A program made the translations under genes and the position numbers. From an uncultured Bacillota bacterium (GTDB lineage: Bacteria; Bacillota_I; Bacilli_A; RFN20; CAG-631), in contig CABUID010000003.1 in NCBI GenBank assembly GCA_902491575.1, forward strand, positions 62,001-126,000: 64,000 nucleotides of DNA. The letters are read 5' to 3'. The notes under the pieces were generated by a model. That model was given only the letters and a program-made list of their open reading frames with translations. It had not been told where the DNA came from and ran no database searches. This document shows, piece after piece, positions 16,258-25,127 of this stretch. Numbering within the stretch: position 1 is the first letter of the stretch; each line of letters opens with the position of its first letter.

Positions 16258-18838
16258 TTTTCTTCCTCCTTGTTTTCAAGTTTAATTTTCGTATTGCCAC
16301 ATCCAAGATAAAGCAAATTACCCCCATGATAATAAAGATAAAAGAAAGATCATTCGTTTGAGTTCTTTTTTTATGCTCCATTTTCTTTATAGGTTGATCC
16401 AATGAATAGACTTCTCCATCACTACTTATCATTCTATAAAGTAAGACTTCTTTTCGATTATCAAAACCATCGTATTCACTAGAATAAGAAAAAGTAAAAT
16501 TCTTATAGACATCCATGTAATCCGTGTCATTTCCATAGCGAATTTGCAGTTGATATTGTCCTTCTTGTCCAGTAATAAATGTTCCGATATATAAAGATTT
16601 TGATAAAGATAAATTTTGTGTCTGTGTCTTTCCATCAGGAGAGATAACGGATGCTTTGACCAGTGCATTTTCTTTTGGACTAATGATACCAATGCGAATG
16701 GTAGATGTATAACCATTATTTTCAATTGAAATATTTAAGGAAGTATCGATTCTTTCTCTTGGTCTTAAGGAAGGAATAAAATTCTTAAAAAACTTTCTTG
16801 AACTTTCAATCGTTTTCCAATTATTCGCCCAATGATTATTAATATTACTCGTAAAAGAAGATACTTTTCCTCTACCATAATTCCATGTGGCATAAATCGG
16901 ACATTTTCGTTGCCCACCAGCTTCATTCGTATACAAAGTTGAAGCTATCATTTCAGCAGAGCCTTTTACCCTTGCATAATAATAGCCTTCTATATCCGGT
17001 AGATAATTGATGCTTTGCATCACACCATTATCTAATTTATCGATGATAATTTCAGTTGTTCCTTCAATAACCGCATCAATATATTCATCTTGAATTTCTT
17101 GCGACATCATATTCGCTAAATCATCTGAATTTTCAACATAATAATAAGACCCATTTCCAGCTATAGATAATTGTTTCATCAAAGAGGCTCCACCTAAAGA
17201 AGAAATATTAATTACAGAAGTGAAAATTCCAGAATTAGACATTTGTTTCACCACATCTAAAGGAGCAATGGGATCTGTTTCTGTAGGTTCTCCATCAGAT
17301 AAGATAATAACTTGTTTACTGTCATAGTCTAAATTTTGTATTTGATTATAAGTAGTATTTAAGGAAGAACCAATATAGGTTCCTGGTCCAAGTTCTATCG
17401 AATCAATGGCATTATTAATTGTTTCCTTATTGGACAATTTTGTAATAGGTTGAACGATTTCTACTACTTGGCAAAAGGATTCAATCATTATATAATCATT
17501 TTCATCTAATAATTCCAGACATTTTTTAGCACCTGCTTTTGCTTTTTCAAGTCTTTTATCCTCCGCCATACTATAAGAGCAATCAATAATCAAAACGACT
17601 ACTCTGGAATCGTTTGAAGGATGATATCTAACGGGTAAAAAGTTTTCTATTTTCTTTAAGGCAATGGATTCTTCATTTGAAGAAGACACTTCACCTAAAG
17701 TCACTATACTTTTTCCATAAACGGAAGCAAAGGCATCTAAATCAAAAGCAAATTGTTCAAAATTAGGAATATCTTCCATTTTTAAATTATCTAATATAAT
17801 CTCATCAAATTGACATAAATTTTCTAAATCTAAAGCAATAGGGTGATGATAATCATAACATGTTAATTTTACTTCATCCTCATAAATTTCTTTAAAAAAT
17901 GAATAATTATTATTTTCTTTTGATGAAATTGCCAAAACATTAATATCCCCTATTACTTCTTGAACAAAATACAAACTATTATTTTCATGGTTCGTATCCT
18001 TAGAAGAGGAAACATTTATTTTATATTCAAAAATGCCAGCATTCGTAGTGTCTAAAGAAAATCTTATGACATTTAACCCCGTCGTAACATCTAATAATCC
18101 CGTTGCCATAATTTCATCATTTTTGTAAAGGGATAAAGAAACTGTATCGGTAAAATTAGATTGGACGATGATTGTTGCTTCTTCATGATTATTTAAAAAT
18201 GCAGAATGAGTATAGGAAATATCATTTATTTGAATTTCAAAATTATCTGATAATGGTTCATTATAATTAATGGCATCGATATGGATATTTTGACTCATTA
18301 AATCTTCAGCAGCCAAAACACAATCTCCATCCGTTTGTTTTCCATCAGAAAGCAAAATAACATTTTTGCTACTATCATTACTAAAAAGATCTTTGACATA
18401 ATAAAGAGCATTCGCAATATCTGTAGCACTACCATCAACATGGTTATTTTGCAATGAAACAAAATCAGCACCTAATTCAGAAATCAATTCAACATTTTTA
18501 CCAAAACAAATAACACCCATTTTTGTTTCATCATCTAATTCTGATTTTATTTTAAGTATTTTTTCATCCAATTTATCTAATTTATCTTTATTAGAAAAAG
18601 AAACATCCGCTAATAAATATAATTCTGTTCCATTATCTTCGTATGTAGTCGTTACTTTCACTCCCGATAATGCAAAAGCAACATTGACAAATATAAGTAA
18701 ATGCAAAACAAAAGAAGAAATGATTCGAAAATCACATCTTCTTTTTTTAATAACATAAATAAAAGGGACAATTAAAATTATGATTAAAAGAATCAATATG
18801 AATAGCAAATAAGGATTAGAAAAAACAACTTTCTTCAT
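16241..18838 (-). CDS. Large membrane-anchored protein with two VWA-type domains
   Basis: 865 residues. Two N-terminal helices (about 7-28 and 38-58) are BatA-like. A first VWA-like domain has a degenerate MIDAS (LLADVSFSNKD), and a second around residue 410 has the intact motif IIDCSYSM followed by ILSDGEPTETDP. A beta-rich region and a C-terminal helix (FIFIIMGVICFILDVAI) close the protein. The overall layout matches Gln-amidotransferase-like VWA proteins found beside MoxR. First gene of the operon. The start codon is ATG at 18838; a two-codon ORF (ATG ATA TGA) precedes and overlaps it. Probable surface-exposed substrate or effector of the MoxR machine. Confidence 0.8.
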   Translation of the reverse strand: MKKVVFSNPYLLFILILLIIILIVPFIYVIKKRRCDFRIISSFVLHLLIFVNVAFALSGVKVTTTYEDNGTELYLLADVSFSNKDKLDKLDEKILKIKSELDDETKMGVICFGKNVELISELGADFVSLQNNHVDGSATDIANALYYVKDLFSNDSSKNVILLSDGKQTDGDCVLAAEDLMSQNIHIDAINYNEPLSDNFEIQINDISYTHSAFLNNHEEATIIVQSNFTDTVSLSLYKNDEIMATGLLDVTTGLNVIRFSLDTTNAGIFEYKINVSSSKDTNHENNSLYFVQEVIGDINVLAISSKENNNYSFFKEIYEDEVKLTCYDYHHPIALDLENLCQFDEIILDNLKMEDIPNFEQFAFDLDAFASVYGKSIVTLGEVSSSNEESIALKKIENFLPVRYHPSNDSRVVVLIIDCSYSMAEDKRLEKAKAGAKKCLELLDENDYIMIESFCQVVEIVQPITKLSNKETINNAIDSIELGPGTYIGSSLNTTYNQIQNLDYDSKQVIILSDGEPTETDPIAPLDVVKQMSNSGIFTSVINISSLGGASLMKQLSIAGNGSYYYVENSDDLANMMSQEIQDEYIDAVIEGTTEIIIDKLDNGVMQSINYLPDIEGYYYARVKGSAEMIASTLYTNEAGGQRKCPIYATWNYGRGKVSSFTSNINNHWANNWKTIESSRKFFKNFIPSLRPRERIDTSLNISIENNGYTSTIRIGIISPKENALVKASVISPDGKTQTQNLSLSKSLYIGTFITGQEGQYQLQIRYGNDTDYMDVYKNFTFSYSSEYDGFDNRKEVLLYRMISSDGEVYSLDQPIKKMEHKKRTQTNDLSFIFIIMGVICFILDVAIRKLNLKTRRKKNESTN

Positions 18839-18879
18839 ATCATTTAATTCTCCTTAATTTTTTTACTACACAATATAAA

Positions 18880-18919
18880 ATTATATAGCCATTTTATTAC
18901 TTTTCTCAATTAAATTGAG
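18880..18919 (-). promoter_or_regulatory. Promoter of the VWA-MoxR operon with palindromic operator over the -35
   Basis: On the minus strand: TTGAGA, 18 bases, TATAAT. The -35 hexamer is part of a perfect 7-1-7 palindrome, CTCAATT-A-AATTGAG (18905-18919). A repressor bound there would block the -35. Promoter elements and symmetry are seen; the regulator is unknown. Confidence 0.6.
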
Positions 18920-18929
18920 TAGTGGTAAA

Positions 18930-20849
18930 TTATTCAATCGTCAAATAAGTAACTCCATCCCTAGTGACAACAAATGTAGCACCTTCATCATAGAAATGCT
19001 CTCCTGAATTCACAGTAATCGTTACACCAGGAATCATTAATGTTGTTTCTTTATTTAAATAAAGTGTACCTAGTAATGCACCATCTGCATTATATGCTGC
19101 AGCAACACATTCAGTGGATGTACTATACCATTTATATTCAATATCACTAGCGGATGTGATAGAATCATCTTTTACAAGGAAAAAACAATCGTTTGGTGTA
19201 TCCGATGCACTTGAATAGGATACAACAGCAGATGAGCCATACACATAAAGGGTTTTCTCTGTTTTGGAGTAGCTACCACAACTAACCTTTAAATAATTAT
19301 CATCTAACTGAGCTTCCGCTACTTCTCCCTTTAAATAAGATTCTGTTGAAACTAAATCACCACCAGAAGTAATTTCAACCGATACGTCTTTACTATATTT
19401 CTTTAAATTATAAAATTCAGAACCATACCATGTACCTACAACAGGTGTATTATCTAAATAATGCATATCTTTTACAACAAATTTGATAGTGATCGTATTA
19501 TCAACATAGAATAAATTAGGTATATCAAAATATTTTACTCCATCGCTAACATTCTTAATATAACTATTAGAACCAGATGGCCAATCAATTCTACTATTCC
19601 AATAAGTATCTTCTCTTTCTACAGTAAAATTAGCAGCACCATAAACTTGTATACTTGCATAAGATGAAATTAATTTATAATCGTCTTCACTGACACTTTC
19701 TTTTTGATTGGCTTTAAAATAGATTCGATCTCCTAATTTAAATTTATCATCAGCAGATACTCTTACTTCATTTTCATTTTCGTCTAAAGTATACATATAT
19801 CCTTCAACTTGTTCTGGTAAATCAAGATTGACAGAGATTTTTCTTTCTTCCACAGCAACCGTCAATTCAACATTTTTATTTGGCATTGTAAATTCATATG
19901 CATAATATTCATTATCATATTGATCTTCATAACCATAAACTTGATATACTTCGATACCATCCACATAATAATGGGTTGCATAACAATCTGGTTTTGTGCC
20001 ATAACTTGAATTGCTACCTGGTCGTTTAGCACGAAATACGCCTTTTGAACCTGCACGGTAAACAGCACCATTACCTAAATCAAAATTATTTTCTTCATCT
20101 AAAAATGCATCTACAAAATCAGAAGCCTTCCATTCATTGCCATAAGAAGAAGTAAAGACAACACGACTTGCATCCGCTGTTACTTTAAAGTAAGCACCTG
20201 AAGCTTCAGTAACAATTCTTACATCACCATCTGGCATTTCAAAATAATATTCCCCAGCACCTTCTTCATAGACATCAATTTCTTTTATTGTTGATTGATC
20301 ATCAGAGCCTTGAAAAGCTTTAACAGAATCTAATGCATAACCTGATAATACTCTTAATTTAAAATTGACAATATCGCCCGTATCAGCTGCATCATCTAAG
20401 CCAATTACTTCAACGACATCTGAAGCTTCAAATGTCAATAAATGTTCCTTTGTTGGTAAAACAGTTTCTACAAATATATCGACATCTTCATCAGGCATTA
20501 AAAAGCCATGAGTAGTTACTTTATCGTTGTCAGGATTCACTTGTACATTTAAAGATTGTTCTCCAAGTTTAACACCTTTTAATACATAATTTGAATCGGT
20601 CATGACTACTGTAACTACGACGGATTCACCAGCAACTGCTGATGGTTTATCTACAAAAACATAAGCACCATCTCCACCATTTAAATGGACGTTATGAGCT
20701 ACAGCTACTTTATCTTCACTCGAATTTGAAGAAGATATTTCATCCACACTCATTGAATTTGATTCACTACCTTTTGCAGCGTCACAAGAAGCTACGCCAA
20801 ATAAAAGTGACATGGCTGCTAATACTGAACACAACTTTTGCTTTTTCAT
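18930..20849 (-). CDS. Secreted lipoprotein with InlB-like beta repeats
   Basis: 639 residues. An N-terminal lipoprotein signal (basic start, hydrophobic core, lipobox VASC) is followed by a Ser/Glu-rich linker. At least three repeats of about 80-100 residues end in the same strand motif: FLMPDEDVDIFV, FEMPDGDVRIVT and FTMPNKNVELTV. This is the pattern of divergent InlB B-repeat domains in surface proteins. The last ~280 residues are beta-rich and unrecognised. It is anchored by lipid to the outer face of the membrane and is probably an adhesin or binding protein. It has its own promoter and a strong 5' hairpin. Acidic composition contrasts with its neighbours. Confidence 0.75.
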   Translation of the reverse strand: MKKQKLCSVLAAMSLLFGVASCDAAKGSESNSMSVDEISSSNSSEDKVAVAHNVHLNGGDGAYVFVDKPSAVAGESVVVTVVMTDSNYVLKGVKLGEQSLNVQVNPDNDKVTTHGFLMPDEDVDIFVETVLPTKEHLLTFEASDVVEVIGLDDAADTGDIVNFKLRVLSGYALDSVKAFQGSDDQSTIKEIDVYEEGAGEYYFEMPDGDVRIVTEASGAYFKVTADASRVVFTSSYGNEWKASDFVDAFLDEENNFDLGNGAVYRAGSKGVFRAKRPGSNSSYGTKPDCYATHYYVDGIEVYQVYGYEDQYDNEYYAYEFTMPNKNVELTVAVEERKISVNLDLPEQVEGYMYTLDENENEVRVSADDKFKLGDRIYFKANQKESVSEDDYKLISSYASIQVYGAANFTVEREDTYWNSRIDWPSGSNSYIKNVSDGVKYFDIPNLFYVDNTITIKFVVKDMHYLDNTPVVGTWYGSEFYNLKKYSKDVSVEITSGGDLVSTESYLKGEVAEAQLDDNYLKVSCGSYSKTEKTLYVYGSSAVVSYSSASDTPNDCFFLVKDDSITSASDIEYKWYSTSTECVAAAYNADGALLGTLYLNKETTLMIPGVTITVNSGEHFYDEGATFVVTRDGVTYLTIE

Positions 20850-20880
20850 AATTGAATTTTCCCTTTCTTAAACTTCATTC

Positions 20881-20945
20881 AATAAAATACAAAGTGTAGT
20901 ATTTTATTTTCCACTGATTTTATCATAACAAGAAAAGAATTTCAA
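20881..20945 (-). promoter_or_regulatory. Promoter and 5' hairpin of the repeat lipoprotein gene
   Basis: On the minus strand: TTGAAA (20945-20940), 17 bases, TAAAAT (20922-20917). Directly at the expected transcript start lies a ten-base-pair perfect hairpin, AATAAAATAC / GTATTTTATT, with an eight-base loop (20881-20908). No T run follows, so this is more likely a 5' stabiliser or regulatory site than a terminator. Confidence 0.6.
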
Positions 20946-20984
20946 TCTATTTTTTTATTTGTGTTTTAAAGTCAAGTATTATTT

Positions 20985-21027
20985 AATAAAAAAAATAGAT
21001 TAGGCTTTTGTCTTCCTATCTATTTTC
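20985..21027 (-). terminator. Terminator after thymidine kinase
   Basis: A 12-base-pair stem with one bulge (AAAATAGATAGG pairing with CCTA-ATCTATTTT on the minus strand), followed by a T run, eight bases after the tdk stop. Confidence 0.75.
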
Positions 21028-21035
21028 AAAAAAAA

Positions 21036-21620
21036 CTATTTAATAATTTGGTGACATTTACGACATCTTGCTTCATAACACTCAGAAGCTCCAACTAAAA
21101 TCACAGGTTCGTCATAATGTGCAGGCTGACCATTAATTAATCGTTGTGTACGAGTCGCAGGTGCTCCACAAACACAACATACCGCTGTTAATTTATTAAT
21201 AAATTCTGCTCTAGCAAGCAAAGCAGCTGTTACTTTAAAAGGTTCGCCTTTAAAATCTGTATCCAATCCTGCAACAATTACTCTTTTTTTGGCATTAGCT
21301 AACTTTTCACATATATCTACTATTCCAAAATCAAAAAATTGTATTTCCTCAATAACAATGACATCAACTGTTTTATCATGCACATATTTTTCTATACTTT
21401 TTAAATCTGATGGTTCAACACAAATGCACTGACAAAAATTTCCAGCATGTGAAGCAATCATACTTTCAGAGTAACGATTATCAATCGTTGGTTTTATAGC
21501 AACAACTTTCTTTTTAGCATATTCTAATACTTTAATTTGTTTAATCAATTCTTCTGTCTTTCCGGCAAACATACAGCCGCAAATAACTTCTATCCATCCT
21601 GGATTATAAGTTCGATACAT
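21036..21620 (-). CDS. tdk: Thymidine kinase
   Basis: About 195 residues, normal for type II thymidine kinases. Walker A is GCMFAGKTEEL. VIVIEEIQFF matches the Walker B/lasso region, and AGLDTDFKGEPF is the family motif. A structural zinc site is formed by CCVC and CRKC pairs. It phosphorylates thymidine to dTMP in the salvage pathway. I placed the start at ATG 21620, which has GGAGAAG at good spacing; the in-frame ATG at 21635 lies inside the upstream gene. It overlaps the DUF402 gene by 17 bases, so the two form an operon. Confidence 0.95.
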   Translation of the reverse strand: MYRTYNPGWIEVICGCMFAGKTEELIKQIKVLEYAKKKVVAIKPTIDNRYSESMIASHAGNFCQCICVEPSDLKSIEKYVHDKTVDVIVIEEIQFFDFGIVDICEKLANAKKRVIVAGLDTDFKGEPFKVTAALLARAEFINKLTAVCCVCGAPATRTQRLINGQPAHYDEPVILVGASECYEARCRKCHQIIK

Positions 21621-22140
21621 TTTTATCTTCTCCATTCAAAAATTTTTTATACAGTTTTTCGACCACTTCATGAGAAAATGGGAATTCTTGATGAATAATT
21701 CTATTTTTTATCTTCTTAAAATTATAATTAATGACTTCATCTAAAGAATCGGAATAATTTAAAATTTTTTTGTGTTTTTTATATTCAAACTCATCTAAGG
21801 TTTTAATTTGATAATTCGCGTCTACCTTAAAATCCAAATCATAATCAATGTACTTAATCACATTATTTTCAAAAATAGATGGAGAAGCAATATTCACATA
21901 ATAATAGATTCCAGTAGTTTTTATCATACAAACCACATTGTACCACATTTTTTTCATAAAAATAGAAACTGCAGGTTCAATAGCGTGCCATTTTCGTCCA
22001 TCCGATTCGATAACAAAAGAATGCGTACTTCCAACAGCCACATAATCTTCATTTTCTTCAATAAGATATGTTTGATACCAAGTTCGGTGAACTTTTCCAT
22101 TATGTTTAAAAGCAACAATAATAATTTCCTGATTCAACAT
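21604..22140 (-). CDS. DUF402 protein (Ntdp/YgaC-like nucleoside phosphatase family)
   Basis: 178 residues, as in the UPF0374/DUF402 family. The N-terminal pattern FKHNGKVHRTWYQ is the family signature, and IYYYVNIASPSIFEN and YIDYDLDFKVD contain the conserved beta strands and acidic metal-binding residues. Characterised homologues hydrolyse nucleoside tri- and diphosphates. Co-transcription with thymidine kinase fits a nucleotide-metabolism role. The exact substrate is not visible from sequence. Confidence 0.85.
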   Translation of the reverse strand: MLNQEIIIVAFKHNGKVHRTWYQTYLIEENEDYVAVGSTHSFVIESDGRKWHAIEPAVSIFMKKMWYNVVCMIKTTGIYYYVNIASPSIFENNVIKYIDYDLDFKVDANYQIKTLDEFEYKKHKKILNYSDSLDEVINYNFKKIKNRIIHQEFPFSHEVVEKLYKKFLNGEDKNVSNL

Positions 22141-22220
22141 ACGACTACCTCATTACCCTAAGTATTATAACATTGTCGAATAAGAAATTAAAGAAAAAAA
22201 AAGGAAAAACTAGAATGGAT

Positions 22221-22253
22221 AAAAAAAAGAACTATTTTTGAAAATAGTTCTTT
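22221..22253 (-). terminator. Terminator of the GH26-like lipoprotein gene
   Basis: A 13-base-pair perfect stem AAAGAACTATTTT / AAAATAGTTCTTT with a two-base loop, followed on the minus strand by eight T. It lies nine bases after the stop. Confidence 0.85.
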
Positions 22254-22261
22254 TTCATCCT

Positions 22262-24214
22262 TTACTTGTTATTCTTTAAACCTTCTTTAAAAGCAGCGAT
22301 AGTGGTTGGTAATCTTTCAATGACTAACTCATATTGATTGACTACTAAATTTTGACTATAATCATTACATGAAAACCAAACAGCACCTTTAATATTTTGT
22401 AAATAAGGATGATTTTCACGATCATTGAAATCTTCAAACATTCCTGTTACATAATCCGTTTGAGTTGCTTGGTTACGGTAAAGATCTCCAGAAGCGGAAC
22501 CACCTGAACCACAGCCAAATTCCGAAATAATCCATGGGTATTGATTCCAAACAGGATTATTTTTTTCGTATAACTTTGTATAATCCTTTCTAAAAGTTAA
22601 TAAATTAACTGTATTGGAATTATTATCTTCATAATAAGTTAAGCCTAAAGCTTGAACATAATCAATACCAGGGAAATAACATAAATCCTCTCCCCAAGCA
22701 CTATAAGGACATGATTCAGCAATAGGATTGAAAATCCAAATAGTATTGTTTACACCTTTATCTTGTAAATAATTATATAAACAGCGCCATGTAGCTTGGA
22801 AAATATCAGGATCTACTAAAGTCATTAAACCACAATAACTTACCCAGTCAGAATTCATCTCGTTATTTAAACGGAATAAAACGGGTTGTTGATAACTCTT
22901 TAATCCACTCGCTAAATTATCAAAAACATCATAAATTCGATTTCTCATTTCAAAGAAATCACCATTATTAAGAGGACCTCTTAAAATATCAAACATAGGT
23001 GTATAGCAATCCGTCGTATTTGCTGAAGTAACATTATTATTATTATTCGTATATTGATAAGATAATTGTAAAACCATTTTATCATTAAAGCCATTTCCAC
23101 CTGCTAAACTCTTTGCTTTATCTGCTGCAAAATAATTTTTTGTATTGTTATAAGCAATATGCAAATAAGTTGGTAAAATATCAAATTCATAATCCATTGC
23201 ATTTGAAAAATCACTTAATTTGCTTTTTACAATACGATCATCTTCAATACCACGCGTATAAATTCCCCAATCGGTACGTTGTTGCGTTTTTAATTTTTGG
23301 AAATAAGCAGCTGTTTCATCACTCCAATTCGAATTTTCTTTTAAAGGTAGATTATCCAATTGATTTTTGGCTTGCCCTTTCGATTCAATTAATTCAAATG
23401 ATTTGATCATATCTTTAAAGTCATCATTACGATTGTGATTTGATTTCATTACAAAAAGATAAAATGTACTACCTTTAAAATCAGATGCCTCACGAACTAT
23501 ACCAATATTATAAAACATTTTTCTTATATTTCCAGGATTTTTAATTTCGATAGAGAAAATAGAAACTTTATAATTTTCTAATACATCTACACTTTCAAAA
23601 ATAACATCTTCGGTGTATTCTAAATTATTATCTGAAAGATATTCTGGATTATTGATATAACGAATTAACCATTCATCACGATAAGTAGCCCATGAAGAGT
23701 ATGGATTTTTTGTTTCTTTAGTTATCGTAATCGTTGATTCTTTATTATATAATTTACTTCGATAAGCAGCAATAGAAAAATCAACGTTAAAGGTTGTTTC
23801 CGTTTTTAAATTCAAAGCATAACCTTCCGAACGGTTGACAAAACGCATCGTATCATCATTATAGTATACATATTTTGCATCATCATTATCCGTAACTTGA
23901 CCATCTTTTAATGAATTATTTTTTTCATTATTTAAATAAAGTTCTTGATATTTACCATTACTAAAACGTCCAAATAAATCCTCATCATACATTAATTCAT
24001 CACTTGAAATATTTTCAACATCTTGTAAATCAAATAAGTTTTCATAGTTTTCAGCAAATAAGATATCTTCCTTATCATTATCTACATTTACTGTACTTGA
24101 ATCACTGGGAATAGTAGATAAATCATTATTGGATGATGAATTCGTTGCTTTATCACATCCAGAAAATAATAATACACATAAAACTAAGCCAAAATTTCGA
24201 TTTATTTTTATCAT
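22262..24214 (-). CDS. Lipoprotein with GH26-like glycoside hydrolase domain
   Basis: 650 residues. A lipoprotein signal ends in lipobox LFSGC, followed by a Ser/Asn/Asp linker. The N-terminal half (about 60-290) is unrecognised and beta-rich. The C-terminal half has the TIM-barrel features of family GH26 (beta-mannanase-type): FRLNNEMNSDWVSY, where the Glu would be the acid/base (usual motif HEMNG-W), and WIISEFGCGSGG, where the Glu would be the nucleophile. Aromatic stretches such as IWIFNPIAES and VWFSCNDY fit the sugar cleft. Probably hydrolyses an extracellular beta-glycan while anchored to the membrane. GH26 is my best guess; another clan GH-A family is possible. Confidence 0.7.
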   Translation of the reverse strand: MIKINRNFGLVLCVLLFSGCDKATNSSSNNDLSTIPSDSSTVNVDNDKEDILFAENYENLFDLQDVENISSDELMYDEDLFGRFSNGKYQELYLNNEKNNSLKDGQVTDNDDAKYVYYNDDTMRFVNRSEGYALNLKTETTFNVDFSIAAYRSKLYNKESTITITKETKNPYSSWATYRDEWLIRYINNPEYLSDNNLEYTEDVIFESVDVLENYKVSIFSIEIKNPGNIRKMFYNIGIVREASDFKGSTFYLFVMKSNHNRNDDFKDMIKSFELIESKGQAKNQLDNLPLKENSNWSDETAAYFQKLKTQQRTDWGIYTRGIEDDRIVKSKLSDFSNAMDYEFDILPTYLHIAYNNTKNYFAADKAKSLAGGNGFNDKMVLQLSYQYTNNNNNVTSANTTDCYTPMFDILRGPLNNGDFFEMRNRIYDVFDNLASGLKSYQQPVLFRLNNEMNSDWVSYCGLMTLVDPDIFQATWRCLYNYLQDKGVNNTIWIFNPIAESCPYSAWGEDLCYFPGIDYVQALGLTYYEDNNSNTVNLLTFRKDYTKLYEKNNPVWNQYPWIISEFGCGSGGSASGDLYRNQATQTDYVTGMFEDFNDRENHPYLQNIKGAVWFSCNDYSQNLVVNQYELVIERLPTTIAAFKEGLKNNK

Positions 24215-24228
24215 AAAATCACTCCTTT

Positions 24229-25026
24229 TTATTTGGACAAATTGTCCATTATTGTTTTTTTCATTCTCTCATAATCTTCATCTGTGATTTCGTTATTCAA
24301 ATGAGATTTTTCAAGTTTTGCTAATAATTCATAGGCTTCCATTAACTTTTCGTTATTCACTGGTGGTGTCGATGGTTCTTGATTTTCTTCCTTCGCTAAA
24401 GGTGAATTATCTTCATAAGTATCTTTTGTTTCTTCCCGATTTGGTTTATCAAAATAAACTTCTTCAATTGGTTGATGAATAGGATTATTCATCTCTGGAT
24501 GACTATTACTTGTTTCTGCTAATTTCTTGCTATTAAACTTTAAACCCATAATTCCGAAGATGAAAGAAATAATGAAAAATAGGATTATTGCACTATTTAA
24601 TAAAGACAATCCAGGTGAAACTGATGATCCTACGGCAATATCTGAACTAAAAAAATTCACACCGACAAAAACAATATAAGCAATGTGGATTTTTTTCCTC
24701 TTTTGAAAATCTTCATAACTCAAATCATAGTCTTTTAGACATAGGAAAGTAAAAATAAGTCCTAAAGTAGCTGTAATGATATTAAAAATACTATAAATCA
24801 AAAATACAATATATAAAATGGGCATTAAATAATCTATGTCTACTATCTCTGCCAAAATTTCTTCTAACGTCATGCCAGAAAAAAGCGGTTCTTTTAAATA
24901 TTGATCCATGAATTGAATAAATTGTCTTTGTGGAGCGAAATAACACAACCCGACAATTCCTATAATTAATAAAACACAACTGGATACTAACGAAAATATT
25001 GTTGATAATTTAAATTTTTTATTCAT
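24229..25026 (-). CDS. Membrane protein with four helices and SHOCT-like C-terminus
   Basis: 265 residues. Four helices (about 10-30, 68-95, 112-130 and 133-160) are followed by a charged, disordered stretch. A short helical C-terminal module (MEAYELLAKLEKSHLNNE, then ITDEDYERMKK) resembles the SHOCT oligomerisation motif. It lies 14 bases ahead of the GH26-like lipoprotein gene and is probably co-transcribed. Function unknown. Confidence 0.6.
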   Translation of the reverse strand: MNKKFKLSTIFSLVSSCVLLIIGIVGLCYFAPQRQFIQFMDQYLKEPLFSGMTLEEILAEIVDIDYLMPILYIVFLIYSIFNIITATLGLIFTFLCLKDYDLSYEDFQKRKKIHIAYIVFVGVNFFSSDIAVGSSVSPGLSLLNSAIILFFIISFIFGIMGLKFNSKKLAETSNSHPEMNNPIHQPIEEVYFDKPNREETKDTYEDNSPLAKEENQEPSTPPVNNEKLMEAYELLAKLEKSHLNNEITDEDYERMKKTIMDNLSK

Positions 25027-25127
25027 AACCCTTTACCTCTCTACGATTTATTCATTTTCAATGTAAGAAAATGTTTTCGATTAGTTTTTTTCATTATAAC
25101 ACAATCTTTCTTTTTTTACATCAATTA

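Noticed and set aside
16429..16725. Minus-strand second-frame ORF inside the 865-residue VWA gene
   Set aside because: Same strand but fully contained, no ribosome site and no recognisable protein features.
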